64,000 nucleotides of DNA from Unio delphinus. Its lineage: Eukaryota > Mollusca > Bivalvia > Unionida > Unionidae. Of this stretch, positions 53,298-64,000 are shown piece after piece. The stretch is taken from positions 2,379,550 to 2,443,549 of the forward strand of contig JAQISU010000246.1 of NCBI GenBank assembly GCA_029339505.1, written 5' to 3'. A program made the translations under genes and the position numbers. The notes under the pieces are model-generated. The model made no database searches, was not told the origin of the DNA, and saw nothing but the letters and a program-made list of their open reading frames with translations. Position 1 is the first letter of the stretch; each line of letters begins with the position of its first letter.

Positions 53298-55811
53298 CTG
53301 GTTATGCCGAATCAAACCCACTTTCTCAGATTTTCCTGTATAATTGTACAATAGATGGTAATCAGCAAGGAATTATGACAAAACATTATAATAATCCTTC
53401 CAATGAAAAAATGGAGATTTTCCACCGTGCTAGAGACGAAGAGATTCATCTTGATCACGTGTATGTGAAAAACAGCAAGCAAGAAGCAATGTTTATTCCA
53501 AGTTTAACAAAATACCATGAAAATTTTATTCCATCATTTGAGGAGATGACTCGACCAGACCGTATTGCTAGTATAAAATACTTCATTGAATGGTCCAAAT
53601 TCACTAATAATTTCAAAGGCATTCGTGCTGAACACAATCATGTTGATTTTGCAAATAATGTTTGGAACTGGACATTCCATAAAAGTGAAATCCAAGGTTG
53701 TCAGTCTGGTGGTTTTGAAATAGAACTACCTCGTGTAATTAACCGTATCGAGAGAAAATACCATTCTGTAACTGTGAGTGAATCAATTATGACAGGGAAC
53801 CAGCAGTTTGCATTTGCTATCACTGGATATTATGCAAGAGTGTCCATCTACAATACAGATATACGGGACAATAATTGTCTTCTTGGACTTGTCACCATTG
53901 CAGGAATGGAAAAAGACCTCTTTGTGTTTAACAATAGGTTTATAAACAATTATGCAAAATATGGAGTAAGCTTGGATCTTTTGAGTCATGCAGATAATGT
54001 AGGATTGGTATATGGAAATTTTTCATATAATCAAATCACTGGAAATCGATACAGTTATAAGAGTACTGGTAACTGTGTTTTTAACACACCAGTCACTTAT
54101 GGGTTAGCAGTTAAAGGTGTACAGAATGTGAAGGCATGGTACAACATCATAGACAACAAAGAATTACAGTATGAACTTGTGGCTGGAATTACATCTCTTT
54201 CATTTGCAACGAAACTTGATGTACGGTACAGTTGGTTTGGTGTCACAGACCAGCTATCAATTAAAGAACGTATATTTGATTTTGATGACTGGAATAGTTA
54301 TGCAATAGCTCAGTATTTTCCCTACTTGACTGGACCTTCATTTGATGCAGGATTAGCGACTGGTTCTTTAATAGATTCAACACTTCAGCTGAACCGACTT
54401 GGAGGCCGAATTGAAGCAGACTTGTCTCTGCCATCTAGATCTGATCCATATATTGTGTATTCAGACTTAACTGTCATGCCAGGGACAAAGTTTATCATCC
54501 CCCCTGGAACACAGCTCCATTTCTATCCTAATGTTGGTATATTAGTTCTTGGTCAGCTTATTGCTCGAGGTCTTCCATTTGCACGCATAACCATGAAACC
54601 AATACGCAAAGATCAGATGATTTCAGGGACAAATGGACTTTGTCGGAGGAAGCGAGAGGTTTCTACCCAGAAAAATGTGAGGTTGATTGGAGGACTTGAG
54701 AAAAATGAAGGTTTTCTTGAGCTGTATAACTCTACAACTAAGTCATGGAATATAATGTGCGACAACCAGTTTAATGAGAAAACAGCAGAGGTGGTATGCC
54801 GTGAAATGGGATTTGAAACAGTTAATGTTAAGGTTCGTTTTACTTTCCTTTATGACTACTTTGTCTATGGCAAACCAATGTATTTCCTGAAAGAATTCTG
54901 GGCTTATTCCTATTACTGCCGAGGTGATGAGGATTCTCTTGACCTCTGCATGAGGAGAATTAATTACAATATTAAGCAGTGCATATATGGAGCAAATTAT
55001 ACATTTATTAGATGTGGTGAGAGAAATCTGCCAACAGCATTTGATTATTGGGGGAATATACGATTTGCACCAGAACAGTATGAAGAAAAATTGTTCGATT
55101 TTATCAAAGACGAGGATAGGTCTCGTTTGGAATATTTGGATATCTATGGAGCTGGTATGTTACATGGTGAGAAAGTAGGAGCAATCCAAACAACATATGT
55201 ATCTCCTTTAATGACCAATATAAATGTAACAAATTGTGTTTCAAATGGGTTGGATGTTGTTGCCCCAAGGTATGAAGTGGAAATTAAAACTCAGAGAATT
55301 GCAGATAACTTGGGATATGCTGTAAATGTTCTTGTGTTGAATGGAGACTCCAAAAATTTAGAGCAATCTTCATTTGATCCCCTTGTTACTAATACCATCC
55401 CTTACAACTTGTATGGACTTGTGGAGATTTGTCGGATGGAAAAGGAAATAATCCTTGGAAATCGAATGATCCTTTTCTACAAATATTCACAGAATTCCCT
55501 TGACTGCGTTAAGATCATCCGTGGCCAATCTTCCATTGGCTCAAAGATGGTGGCAATACGATTCTTACAGTTTGGCTTGTATCAGGATGACTTTTATCGT
55601 AACTCCATTGAAATCTTTGATGGAGCAGATCCTATTGACCAAAATAGGTTAGTGGTCCTGGTTGCTAACAGTAGCAGAAATCTCATCACTAAACGCTATG
55701 TCAGCAGTGGAAATACTTTAATTATACAGATTCATGCCTCGCCATCATATGCCTTTTATGGATTTATTGCTGAAGTTGTGACACTTCCTCTTTCAGGACT
55801 GTCGTATCCAG
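53298..55811 (+). CDS. bark: Bark beetle/Anakonda-like protein, large exon 2 (beta-helix, SRCR, CUB)
   Basis: The acceptor is TTTTGCAG|CT and the donor CAG|GTAAGC, both phase 1. The first half is parallel beta-helix repeats (FLYNCTIDGNQQGI, KYGVSLDLLS, NYAKY...). A scavenger-receptor Cys-rich domain follows at about 54680-55020 (ELYNSTTKSWNIMCDNQF, VCREMGFETV, CRGDEDSLDLC), and a CUB-like domain at about 55420-55795 (NSIEIFDGADP). Just before the SRCR, RRKR|EVS is a candidate furin site. The product is an extracellular adhesion protein by family analogy: in Drosophila it organises tricellular junctions. The local single-copy context and intact frames indicate a functional host gene. Confidence 0.88.
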
Positions 55812-56675
55812 GTAAGCATAAAAGATAGTATTTGCACAAACTCATCTTTGTTTGTACCATCCTACTGATTTTAAAAACATAAAATATCAAGGAAATAAAA
55901 AAAATGCACAAACCTTGTGATTTCAAGCCTGATTGTCACTTGGTGTTCCCTAAACACTGTCAATTTATTCACATTTCAAACCAATGGAAGCCATAGATGT
56001 AAACAGACTGTTCATTGTCCTTTTATGTTGTTTTTTTTTTTAAACAGTCTATTTCAGTAAACACTATCTTCTGCATCCAGTATTTGTTTTAGTTTTAATA
56101 TTTTAATATTTCTAAAAGAAATTGATCAAATAAAAAGGAGGAATTCTTTACACATGTATTCAAATTAAAAGATGTAACTCAAAGATAGTGAACGACATCA
56201 CTTTGTTGCTTAAAAACAGACTCGCCCATGCAAAGAGCTGGCTTGCAGCAGATTCATTCCAGCAATATTACAAACAAATGCAAAGGTTTATCATCTTACA
56301 TTTAGTTGAGTTCAATTTCAATTAGGAGAATGTATATATAATCTCCATTCTTGGTTACACATGATTGAGTGATACTAGATATTGAGTACAGTGTATTGCA
56401 AGAAAAGAAAGTACCATACTTGTTCATGCTTTGAAGTAGTCCAGCTGCAAATAACTTAGACCTTATTCTGATGTCAGATAATTCACTGACATATTAGGGT
56501 CTGTGTTGTTTGTTCTGCTGTTTGCTTTTTACAAACTGCATGGACCCAGGTCTCCTGGGACATTATAGAATGTCAGAAAGATCTCCTGGGCCATTATACA
56601 ATGTCAGATCTGAGTCTGCGCAGTTTTCATTTGGATCTGACTTACAAGTATATACAGTAATTTCACAGATCAGGT

Positions 56676-56905
56676 AACTGCTCTGGTGGCCTGGCAGTGA
56701 GATTATCAACCTTGTAGTAGCAGCTGCCTTGCTAGGTGCCCATCATTAAAAGGAAAGGTTAGTATAAGGACTGGTCGGCCAGATATCAGAATAATGTGAC
56801 TGCGGCATAATGTCTTAGTGCTGGACATCACTATAATCTGTCATATTGCAGATATCATAGCAATATGACTGAATCTTTGCTAAAGCTATGTTAAAATCCA
56901 AATCA
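56676..56905 (+). mobile_element. SINE family A copy
   Basis: Head-like GCTCTGGTGGCCTGGCAGTG, then AGGACTGGTCGGCCAGATAT and the tail CTAAAGCTATGTTAAAATCC, matching the other family A copies. Confidence 0.82.
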
Positions 56906-57239
56906 TACATGTACATACTCATAGATAAGGTATAACACTAACAGCTTTCTTTGTAAAATCTTCCCTTTCTGTCTTTCCATTTAATTTCAAGTTTCACCCA
57001 GTTTATCATCCTAATTTAATTCATCGATCAGTTGCAAAAGACTGATAACAAAACAAGGTTAGTTTTTACTTTCATTAGAATTCTCAGCTTTAAAAAATAC
57101 AAGTACATAAAAAGGAGGAGGAAACCTGGGTCAACAGTGAGGGCACCAGGGCAAATGAAATCCTAGTCCCGTCATACCAAATCAAGCCCAGCCCTCCTGT
57201 AAACTTGTGGTGATGATATATATATGCATGAACAATGGG

Positions 57240-57490
57240 ACTGGTTGTTGTTGTTGTTATCATAGGGTTTAATGCCATATTTCAGCACAAGATAGGTTGT
57301 ACAAGGCAGCCAGAATAAATGGTGGAGGAAGAACCTGGGGAAACCCTGGAAAAAACAACTAACAAGCTACCAGCAAGCTTTTTCACATACCAACATTGGC
57401 CAAGCCCAAGACTCTTAACCCATGCAGACAGAGGTGAGATGATAGTGATCCATAATGGTGAGCACTTTAAACTACTCGGCCAAAGGGTTG
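57240..57490 (-). mobile_element. SINE family B copy
   Basis: Matches the nested SINE at 20341: GGGTTTAATGCCATATTTCA near the tail, GGAGGAAGAACC in the body and a degenerate tRNA-like head near 57480. A GTT microsatellite forms the tail. Confidence 0.82.
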
Positions 57491-57956
57491 ATGATACAGT
57501 GGTATACCACTTAAACAGATCCATCCTTTAATGGCCAAAACCCATTAGCGCTGGCTAAATTTTGTTCAGAACTACCACTCTGCATATTAGTGCAATAAAA
57601 AATCAAATCAAATTCACTCATTATGAGCATATTCAGCACACAAAGTACTGTATGCTCCAATTTACATCATTGAAAACATTTTCATTCATTCACACATGCA
57701 TGCACATGCACACACAAATACATCTATGTACACACACGAACACTGACATTTTGTATGTTATATATATATACAAATGTACCCCCACCCAATACACACAGGG
57801 ATAATTTATATAATAATTCATTTGTTCTTGGAGTCTCTCATTATAACAGTTCAATTCTGTTGTAAAGCAGGCATGTATATAATGTATATGTATAATGTAC
57901 ATCATAACAGTTTTAGGTGCAATGGCTATTTGACTGAAACATAGTTTGTTTGATTA

Positions 57957-58306
57957 GGATTTTTAACGTAGCTTTAACAATTTTTCAGTCATATCGCTAC
58001 GATGTCTGCAGTGAGGCAGTTTATAGTGATGTCTAACACTGGGGCATCATGCCGCAGACTTGTATAGCATGATGTCCCACCCAGTCACATTATCCTGATG
58101 CCAGCCTGACCAGTCCTAACACTAACCTCTTTTTCTGAGTGCCAAGTGAGGCAACTGTTAGTACCATTTTTTTAAGTCTTTGGTATGACTCGGCTGAGGA
58201 TCGAACCCACGACCTCCAGCTTTTGTGGCAGACGCTCTAACCATTAGGCTATTTTAATGGTTAAAATATAGTTAAAGCTATGTTAAAAAAATCCAGATCA
58301 CACACA
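57957..58306 (-). mobile_element. SINE family A copy
   Basis: The minus-strand tRNA-like head (B-box-like GGTTCGATCCTC near 58200) and a body matching the other family A copies. A second short tail fragment (GCTATGTTAAAAAAATCC, plus strand) follows at 58275-58292, so two insertions may abut. Confidence 0.85.
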
Positions 58307-58659
58307 CTCTTAAGAAATGTATTACATGCAATGAAATGTTCTTATTATTGTGATGTGGTAAAAATATTGAACCTCAGAACTCAGTTGTGTAAAAACTTTG
58401 CCTTTATGTAGTTTTACCCTGTTACAGCAGAGTACTTTTACAAATTTAGCAGAGGTGTTTACATGGCAAGTTGAGCAAATTTTGCAACATTATTCTAGAT
58501 ATCCATGTGTATTTTACCCCAAAAACAGTAAGGTATAAATTGCATCGAAATATATTCATCCAGACTTAAACTGCTTAATATATTATCGAAAAAATAATGA
58601 AATAATTAAATATAATTAACTTAACAATTTGATAAAAATTGATACCTTTCTTCTTCCAG

Positions 58660-59332
58660 ATAGCACAAAGTTTCACCGCATGGAAAATCTCATCATCAAG
58701 GACAACCAAGCTGGTGCCCTTTTGTACAATAATGTTGGAGAGGTCAATCCTTCTATTGTCATTGACCAATGCTGGATTGAAAATAATGGCATTGCCATTT
58801 TAAATCTGACATCACCACCAACTATTGATGTCAACTTGCAGGCAACTATGATCTTCAACCTTGATAGTAACTTTATAAATAAAAATAAAGGTGGCATGTA
58901 CGTCCATGCAACAACTACAACTATTGCAACAAAATTATCGGCAAATATTACAAACAATGTGTTTGCATTTGGCAGTAATGGTGAAGTCATGAATTTAACA
59001 GGTCACCTCTATGAGAGATTTTTCATTTACGAGAACTATATAATCAACAATACTGCAGGTGATTATAGGGACATAATACATGTCCAGGATGTTGTCGTTA
59101 ATTTCACGTACAATACTGTTTTGAACAATACCGGTCATTACATACTCAGAACATACAATACAGATAGGACAGAAGCAACTCAAATGTACAACAGAAATAA
59201 TTTCTATCAAAACAATGTGACAGCACTCTACAGAGCCACAATTCATGTTGGAAGAGGCAACCCAAAAGTTAGAGAAAATTTTCTAGTCAACGATGAATGT
59301 GACTTTGAGATTGAAACCTATCCAAGGACTAT
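58660..59332 (+). CDS. bark: Bark beetle/Anakonda-like protein, exon 3
   Basis: The acceptor CTTCTTCCAG|AT continues phase 1 from exon 2 (G|AT = Asp), and the donor ACTAT|GTAAGT leaves phase 2. The translation (MENLIIKDNQAGALLYNNVG, IDQCWIENNGIAIL, NFINKNKGGMYVHA, NTVLNNTGHYILRT) is again parallel beta-helix repeats with many predicted N-glycosylation sites. It continues the same protein. Confidence 0.88.
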
Positions 59333-62300
59333 GTAAGTAAATCCTGTTTTGTCCATAGAAAAAGGTTGAAAATGCATTACCAGTGATAGTTTTTGAAAGC
59401 ATTATTTTCCGTGTGTGTTTATTTCTTCTATAGAGTATTCATCCGGATTTTTAAATCAGCACTTGCCAAAATTGGTTTATCCCAATAGGAATCACATTTT
59501 CACAATAGGAATCTCTCCATCTGTGCATCCATCTTTCTATCTCTCTATCAACAATGTGGTAACTTTTGTGGTTTTTATAATTTTACTAGGAATAGTTGGA
59601 TTTTAACTAAATACATAATGGTGTATACATATATAACTCAAAACATAAATGTAAACAGTACTCCCACAAAGCTTTCTGCCACTTTTACTCAGGCGTTGAA
59701 GCCCTGTCAAATTGAGTGGGGTTTAAAAGCATAGGGGTATGTTAGGTAAAGTAGTCAGAAAACTGTCTTGTCAAGTCAACAATACCTTTCATACTGATCT
59801 ATAAAACCATCTTATATGTGTTGGTCAGATAATCTAATTATAATTCACACCAACATGTATATTTAGCAATGAACTAAACTGACCTACTCTGTATTAACAA
59901 TGCAAACAGAAAGTAAACATATGCATATTTGTGGTAATTGCTATAAATGCTATAAATGTCTCTGCAATGTCCATTGAATTAATGCAGAAATATATTTGGG
60001 TAACAAATCCTTACATTTGCTTTGCAAAAGATTATGCCTTTGCATGTTATAACCAATATGCCAACAAGCTGAATTCATAAGAATGACCTTAACCTTGATT
60101 TGACACATTGATTTCTACGTTGCATCTAACCATACTGCTACCACTCCTGTTGAACTAAACTGTATGTGCAATGTTTGCATTAAGTACGACTATAGAGTTT
60201 GAACGTCTTGACTATTATGTCCATCAATCCTTCCTTTCGAAACAATAACACAATGAGTTAATAAAAAACACATAACACAAAACACAGTTAAATGTCCATT
60301 TCCATGTTGATTTCCGGATCCCTTGATAGCACCCCTGTCTGGTTTACCTGTCTCTATCCCACATCCCACAGTAGATACCAGATGTGAGCTCTGTCTCACT
60401 TAGGGTGGAAGTGATAATGCTTGCTTGTCGATTGTGGGATTTATTGTGAGATGAAATGGTACAAAAGAAATCTAAAAGAAAATACAAAGCACATACCTAG
60501 AATATAAGACGCATTCAATCCAGAATATAACTGACACAAATACAATACACAGTACACAACTGACACACCAGCATTTATAATTTTATGACAGAAAATACAA
60601 ATGATACCTTACCAGACTCAAAAGAGTATAATCGTTCCAAGATATTCAATCCCTGGTCTTTCTCTTGCATGGAAGACAAGTGCTCTTCATCTTCACAGCT
60701 TGTACTGCTTGAGGTGTTGTCCATCTCAAGAACTAGAGCAGGAATGCCAGAAGCTTTTTGTTAGTTTAGCGGGGAATTGATTTTAATGCTTGTGAAGCAC
60801 AGGAATCATGCACAGCGATCAATTACCCACTCGCTCACTCACTCATGACAAACATGCACATTGGTACATGACACAAGTCGTTGTTCACATATGCATTGTG
60901 CCTTTTGATTGATCATCCTTCTGACTTCACTTTTCACAATTGTTCCATTTCTTACATTCCAGAGCTTGGAGGACTTGTTATCCCCAACTTTCCATCTTTC
61001 TACATTTTTTTTTTTTATGGATGATTTATGTGTTTCAACCAAATTTATTATTCAGTCACTTTAATTCACCTTGATTATCTCCTCCTGACTTCTTTACCAA
61101 GGATGGTTGAATATCAGCCAGATTTATCATGCTATTTCACATTGATGAGACCTTGAATGAGCTTAATTGCAAATTTTCCAACTTAATATAGGAATGCTGA
61201 ATCAAGTTTATCATTGCATCTTTATATTGGTGAGTCCTTGTATTTCTTTATATTGGTGAGTCCTTGTATTTCTTTATATTGACAAGTCCTTGTATTTCCA
61301 GCACTTCATGACATCTTTTAGAAGAGTTATGGTCCCTAAATGCCCATTCTTATAACTTATGTTTTCCCATAAAAGTTTTTTGGTCTAAAGACATGTCAAG
61401 TAATGTGTAATGAGAAGAACCTATTATGATGCCCCCATCGTTAGTAGCTCTAGTGTTCTGTAGATGTGTATACTTACTGATAATGTGTCTTATAATTCTT
61501 CTACTGTGCTTACTGATTCTATAACATTTATTTATATTTATTTCTCAGTAATTGATTTTAACACAAGTTGTTTCCTCAGTTCTTTTAGTTCATTGTTTAT
61601 TTGCATAGGTGAATGTTTTTTTGTGAAGAAACAAAAACATTTAGTGTTTAATAGAAAGACAAATGAAACTTTTTTACATCTCATTTTTATTTCTCTGGGG
61701 ATTTCTTATGTTCACCTTTGGATATAGTGGCATATACGTAGTTTGTAACTTAAAAATATTCATTTTTTAAGATTTTTTATATTTGGTTTTTGAAATGTTG
61801 AGCAGAACATAACTAAACATAGCTCACACAATGAAACTGTCTGCAATGCGTGACGTGTTGTCATTCAGAGACTAAACAACAAGCATTGAGACTTTGATAT
61901 CACCATCAATTGTTTTCTTAGTCACCAAGACTTTGAGATCACCATCAAGACTAATCATAGTCAGCAAGATTTTGATATCACTATCAAGTCTATACTCATA
62001 ATCAGCAAGATTTTGTAATCACCATCAAGACTGTACTCATAGCCAGCAAGACTTTGATATCACCATCAAGACTAGACTCATAATCAGCAAGTTTCTGATA
62101 TCACCATCAGGTCTTACTCATAGTCAACAAGACTTTAATATCACCATGAAGTCCATGCTCATAGCAAGACTTGGATATCACCATCAAGTCTATGCTCATA
62201 GCAAGATTTTTATATCACCATCAGGTCTATGCTCATAGCAAGATTTTGATATCACCATCAAGTCTATGCTCATAGCACGATTTTTATATCACCATCAAAT

Positions 62301-63195
62301 TTATACTCATTCTGGAAGACATTGATATCACCATCAAATCTATTCATAGTAAGCAAGACTTTGATATCACCATCAGGTCTGTGCTCATAGCAAGAATTTG
62401 ATATCACCATCAAGTCTATGCTCATAGCATGATTTTTATATCACCATCAAATTTATACTCAGTCTGGAAGACATTGATATCACCATCAAATCTATATTCA
62501 TAGTAAGCAAGACTTTGATATAATAATCAAGTCTATGCTCATAGCAAAATTTTGATATCATCATCAAGTCTATGCTCATAGAAAGATTTTGATATCACCA
62601 TCAAGTCTATACTCAGTCTGGAGGACAATGATATCAACATCAAATCTATATTCATATGCTCATAGCAAGACTTTGATATCACCATCAAGTCTATACTCAT
62701 AGTCAGCAAGAGTGTAAGAAATTTTTAGGTGGACTATTTTCATTCCAAAAATAGTCTGTATTTTATTACATATTCATAACTTAAAATCCTTTCGTTTGTT
62801 GAATCATTATCTCTGTGGGGAGATTACATGTTTGAAGAGTGTTACTAAAATGAATTAATTACTTTGCTGAAAAATAATATTTTAAAAAAATATCAAAACA
62901 TCAGTTTGCTGTTTATTCTTCTTGTAACAGCCGAGTCATGGTAGATCAGTTGATAGTTCATGGGTCATAGCTTCAATGTGCAGCCAGGACGGCCTTGATC
63001 AACTGCCCCAATGTGTCCTTAATTGACTCCAATTTTCTCAGTATGATGTAGGCAGTAAATTATTCGAAGTGCTTTTAAATCCTTTTAAAAAAACATAATT
63101 GTAACAGATTTATTTAGTTTCTTATCTTAATGTTTGTCAGCACCTCACATGTTGAGCTTAAAAACTATTATTTGAGTGTAATGTTCTTTTTTTAG
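59333..63195. other. Intron 3 of the bark-like gene
   Basis: Mostly unique AT-rich DNA. It contains a small repeat of TTTATATTGGTGAGTCCTTG near 61220-61300 and the 36-bp minisatellite at 61880-62710. No ORF is supported. Confidence 0.75.
61880..62710. repeat. 36-37-bp minisatellite in intron 3
   Basis: About 20 degenerate copies of a unit containing GATATCACCATCAAGTCTAT and GCTCATAGCAAGA. Confidence 0.9.
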
Positions 63196-63368
63196 TTTAG
63201 CTGATGGCACTCTGATGGAGAGTAACCCGATTGATGCCACAGGCAACTGGTGGGGTTCCCCTGTGCTTGGCTACATATCAGGCAAAATTTGGGACCGTTT
63301 AGATAATGTGTCACTGGTAGAAGTGGACTTCAGTCCTTACAAAATTGACAACCAATCTATGATTGATG
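63196..63368 (+). CDS. bark: Bark beetle/Anakonda-like protein, exon 4
   Basis: The acceptor TTTTTTTAG|T completes the split Ile codon from exon 3, and the donor GATG|GTAAGT leaves phase 1. The translation contains NPIDATGNWWGSPVLGYISG, the highly typical ATGNWWG turn of bark-like beta-helix proteins. The gene continues beyond the window; 63369-64000 is intron. Confidence 0.88.
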
Positions 63369-64000
63369 GTAAGTTTGTGAGTACTTTTACAATATGAATT
63401 AATTTTTATTATGCACAGTCTACTCATATCCATAAGACACGAGTTTTAGTACTGGTATTAATACATGATTTTACTATGAGAATACATGTATAATTTATTT
63501 CATTTATATTTGAATATTAATTGTGATTTTTTTGTCATGAAATATTTACCTTCATTGCTGTTGACTTGGGTTGAATCAGACATCACAAGCTAGTATTTAA
63601 TCAAACTCAATAAACAGTTGTGACACATCGGTCTTGTATATAGATGTACTCTCTCATCTTTCAGGATACATAATTACAAGCGACATAACCCTTTTCAGAT
63701 TTAAAAAACAACAGTTAATGAACTTTAAAAAATACATTTTCTTCATTGCTGCAACTTGTATTGCCTGACTTTGCCTGGTCTGACTTTCACAAGGCATCTC
63801 AGTTTGCGCTCTTCACAAATTCTTCTCTCTCCATACAGTTTTATCATCAAATTCATAGGAAAATGTTTTGAAAACTAGGCAACAAGCTTTGGTTGTAATT
63901 TGCATGCAGTAGTTTATCAGAATATTGAGTTAATTTTATACATGCAGTTGAGAATTTCATGAAAGCTAAGCCTGATCAGGTAAGCTAGTCTGCACTGATC

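Larger units (their letters stand above)
55812..58659. other. Intron 2 of the bark-like gene, SINE-rich
   Basis: Contains SINE family A and B copies (56676, 57240, 57957) and CA/TA tracts near 57690-57770. No ORF is supported. Confidence 0.8.

Noticed and set aside
59415..59606. 63-aa ORF in bark intron 3
   Set aside because: It lies within an intron, begins downstream of the donor and shows no domain.
51137..63368. Bacterial pectate-lyase-like beta-helix enzyme
   Set aside because: Phase-matched introns, SRCR and CUB domains and the ATGNWWG motif fit an animal bark-like adhesion protein instead.

Overview
The window is animal nuclear DNA. It is AT-rich, dense in microsatellites and minisatellites, carries tRNA-derived SINEs and decayed LINEs, and holds spliced genes with GT-AG introns. 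A mollusc (bivalve-like lophotrochozoan) is my best guess from the SINE and repeat style and the Polinton content, but that is inference only.

The centrepiece is a near-complete Polinton/Maverick (adintovirus-like) element at 33614-50916 (17.3 kb). It is bounded by 219-bp terminal inverted repeats that differ at only two positions. In order it carries: an FtsK/HerA-type packaging ATPase (-); a zinc-ribbon ORF joined out of frame to a parvovirus-type phospholipase A2 domain (+); a DDE integrase (+); an HNH module and a divergent family B DNA polymerase fused to an SF1 helicase (-); a Cys-rich protein (+); an HNH homing-type endonuclease (+); a 1.5-kb non-coding block; two small unknown genes; and a virion cluster. 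The virion cluster holds a 330-aa conserved protein, a small basic protein, the double-jelly-roll major capsid protein, a hydrophobic minor virion protein, an adenain-type protease, a fibre-like repeat protein, a two-segment membrane protein and a penton-like protein. A repeated AATTGAAAA(CA)CTAG-like motif lies 7-17 nt before most virion-module ATGs and before the integrase ATG, and looks like a shared promoter or leader signal.

Left of it, from 1 to 33.6 kb: a GH3-domain gene exon (2481-3647, -); long repeat-rich intergenic DNA; a strongly decayed second Polinton fragment (13765-15560) colinear with the virion module of the intact copy; decayed LINEs at 15.9-17.0 kb (-), 20.0-21.5 kb (-, split by a nested SINE) and 24.2-25.9 kb (+); a 33-bp satellite with higher-order structure (18.6-19.75 kb); and a Myb/SANT-like gene (30834-31262, +).

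Right of it, from 51.1 to 64 kb: four phase-compatible exons of a bark beetle/Anakonda-like gene (parallel beta-helix repeats, SRCR and CUB domains). Its introns carry minisatellites and SINEs. The Polinton ends 220 bp before the first of these exons, so it sits in, or at the edge of, an intron of that gene.

As a unit, the element encodes integration (integrase, TIRs), replication (polymerase-helicase) and a full virion set (capsid, penton, protease, ATPase, possible membrane-active and fibre proteins). It therefore looks like an endogenous virus rather than a bare transposon. Its most unusual parts are the in-register A AAA AAC slippery site before the PLA2 domain, the polymerase-helicase fusion with a 5 x 60-bp repeat at its N-terminus, and the fibre-like repeat protein.
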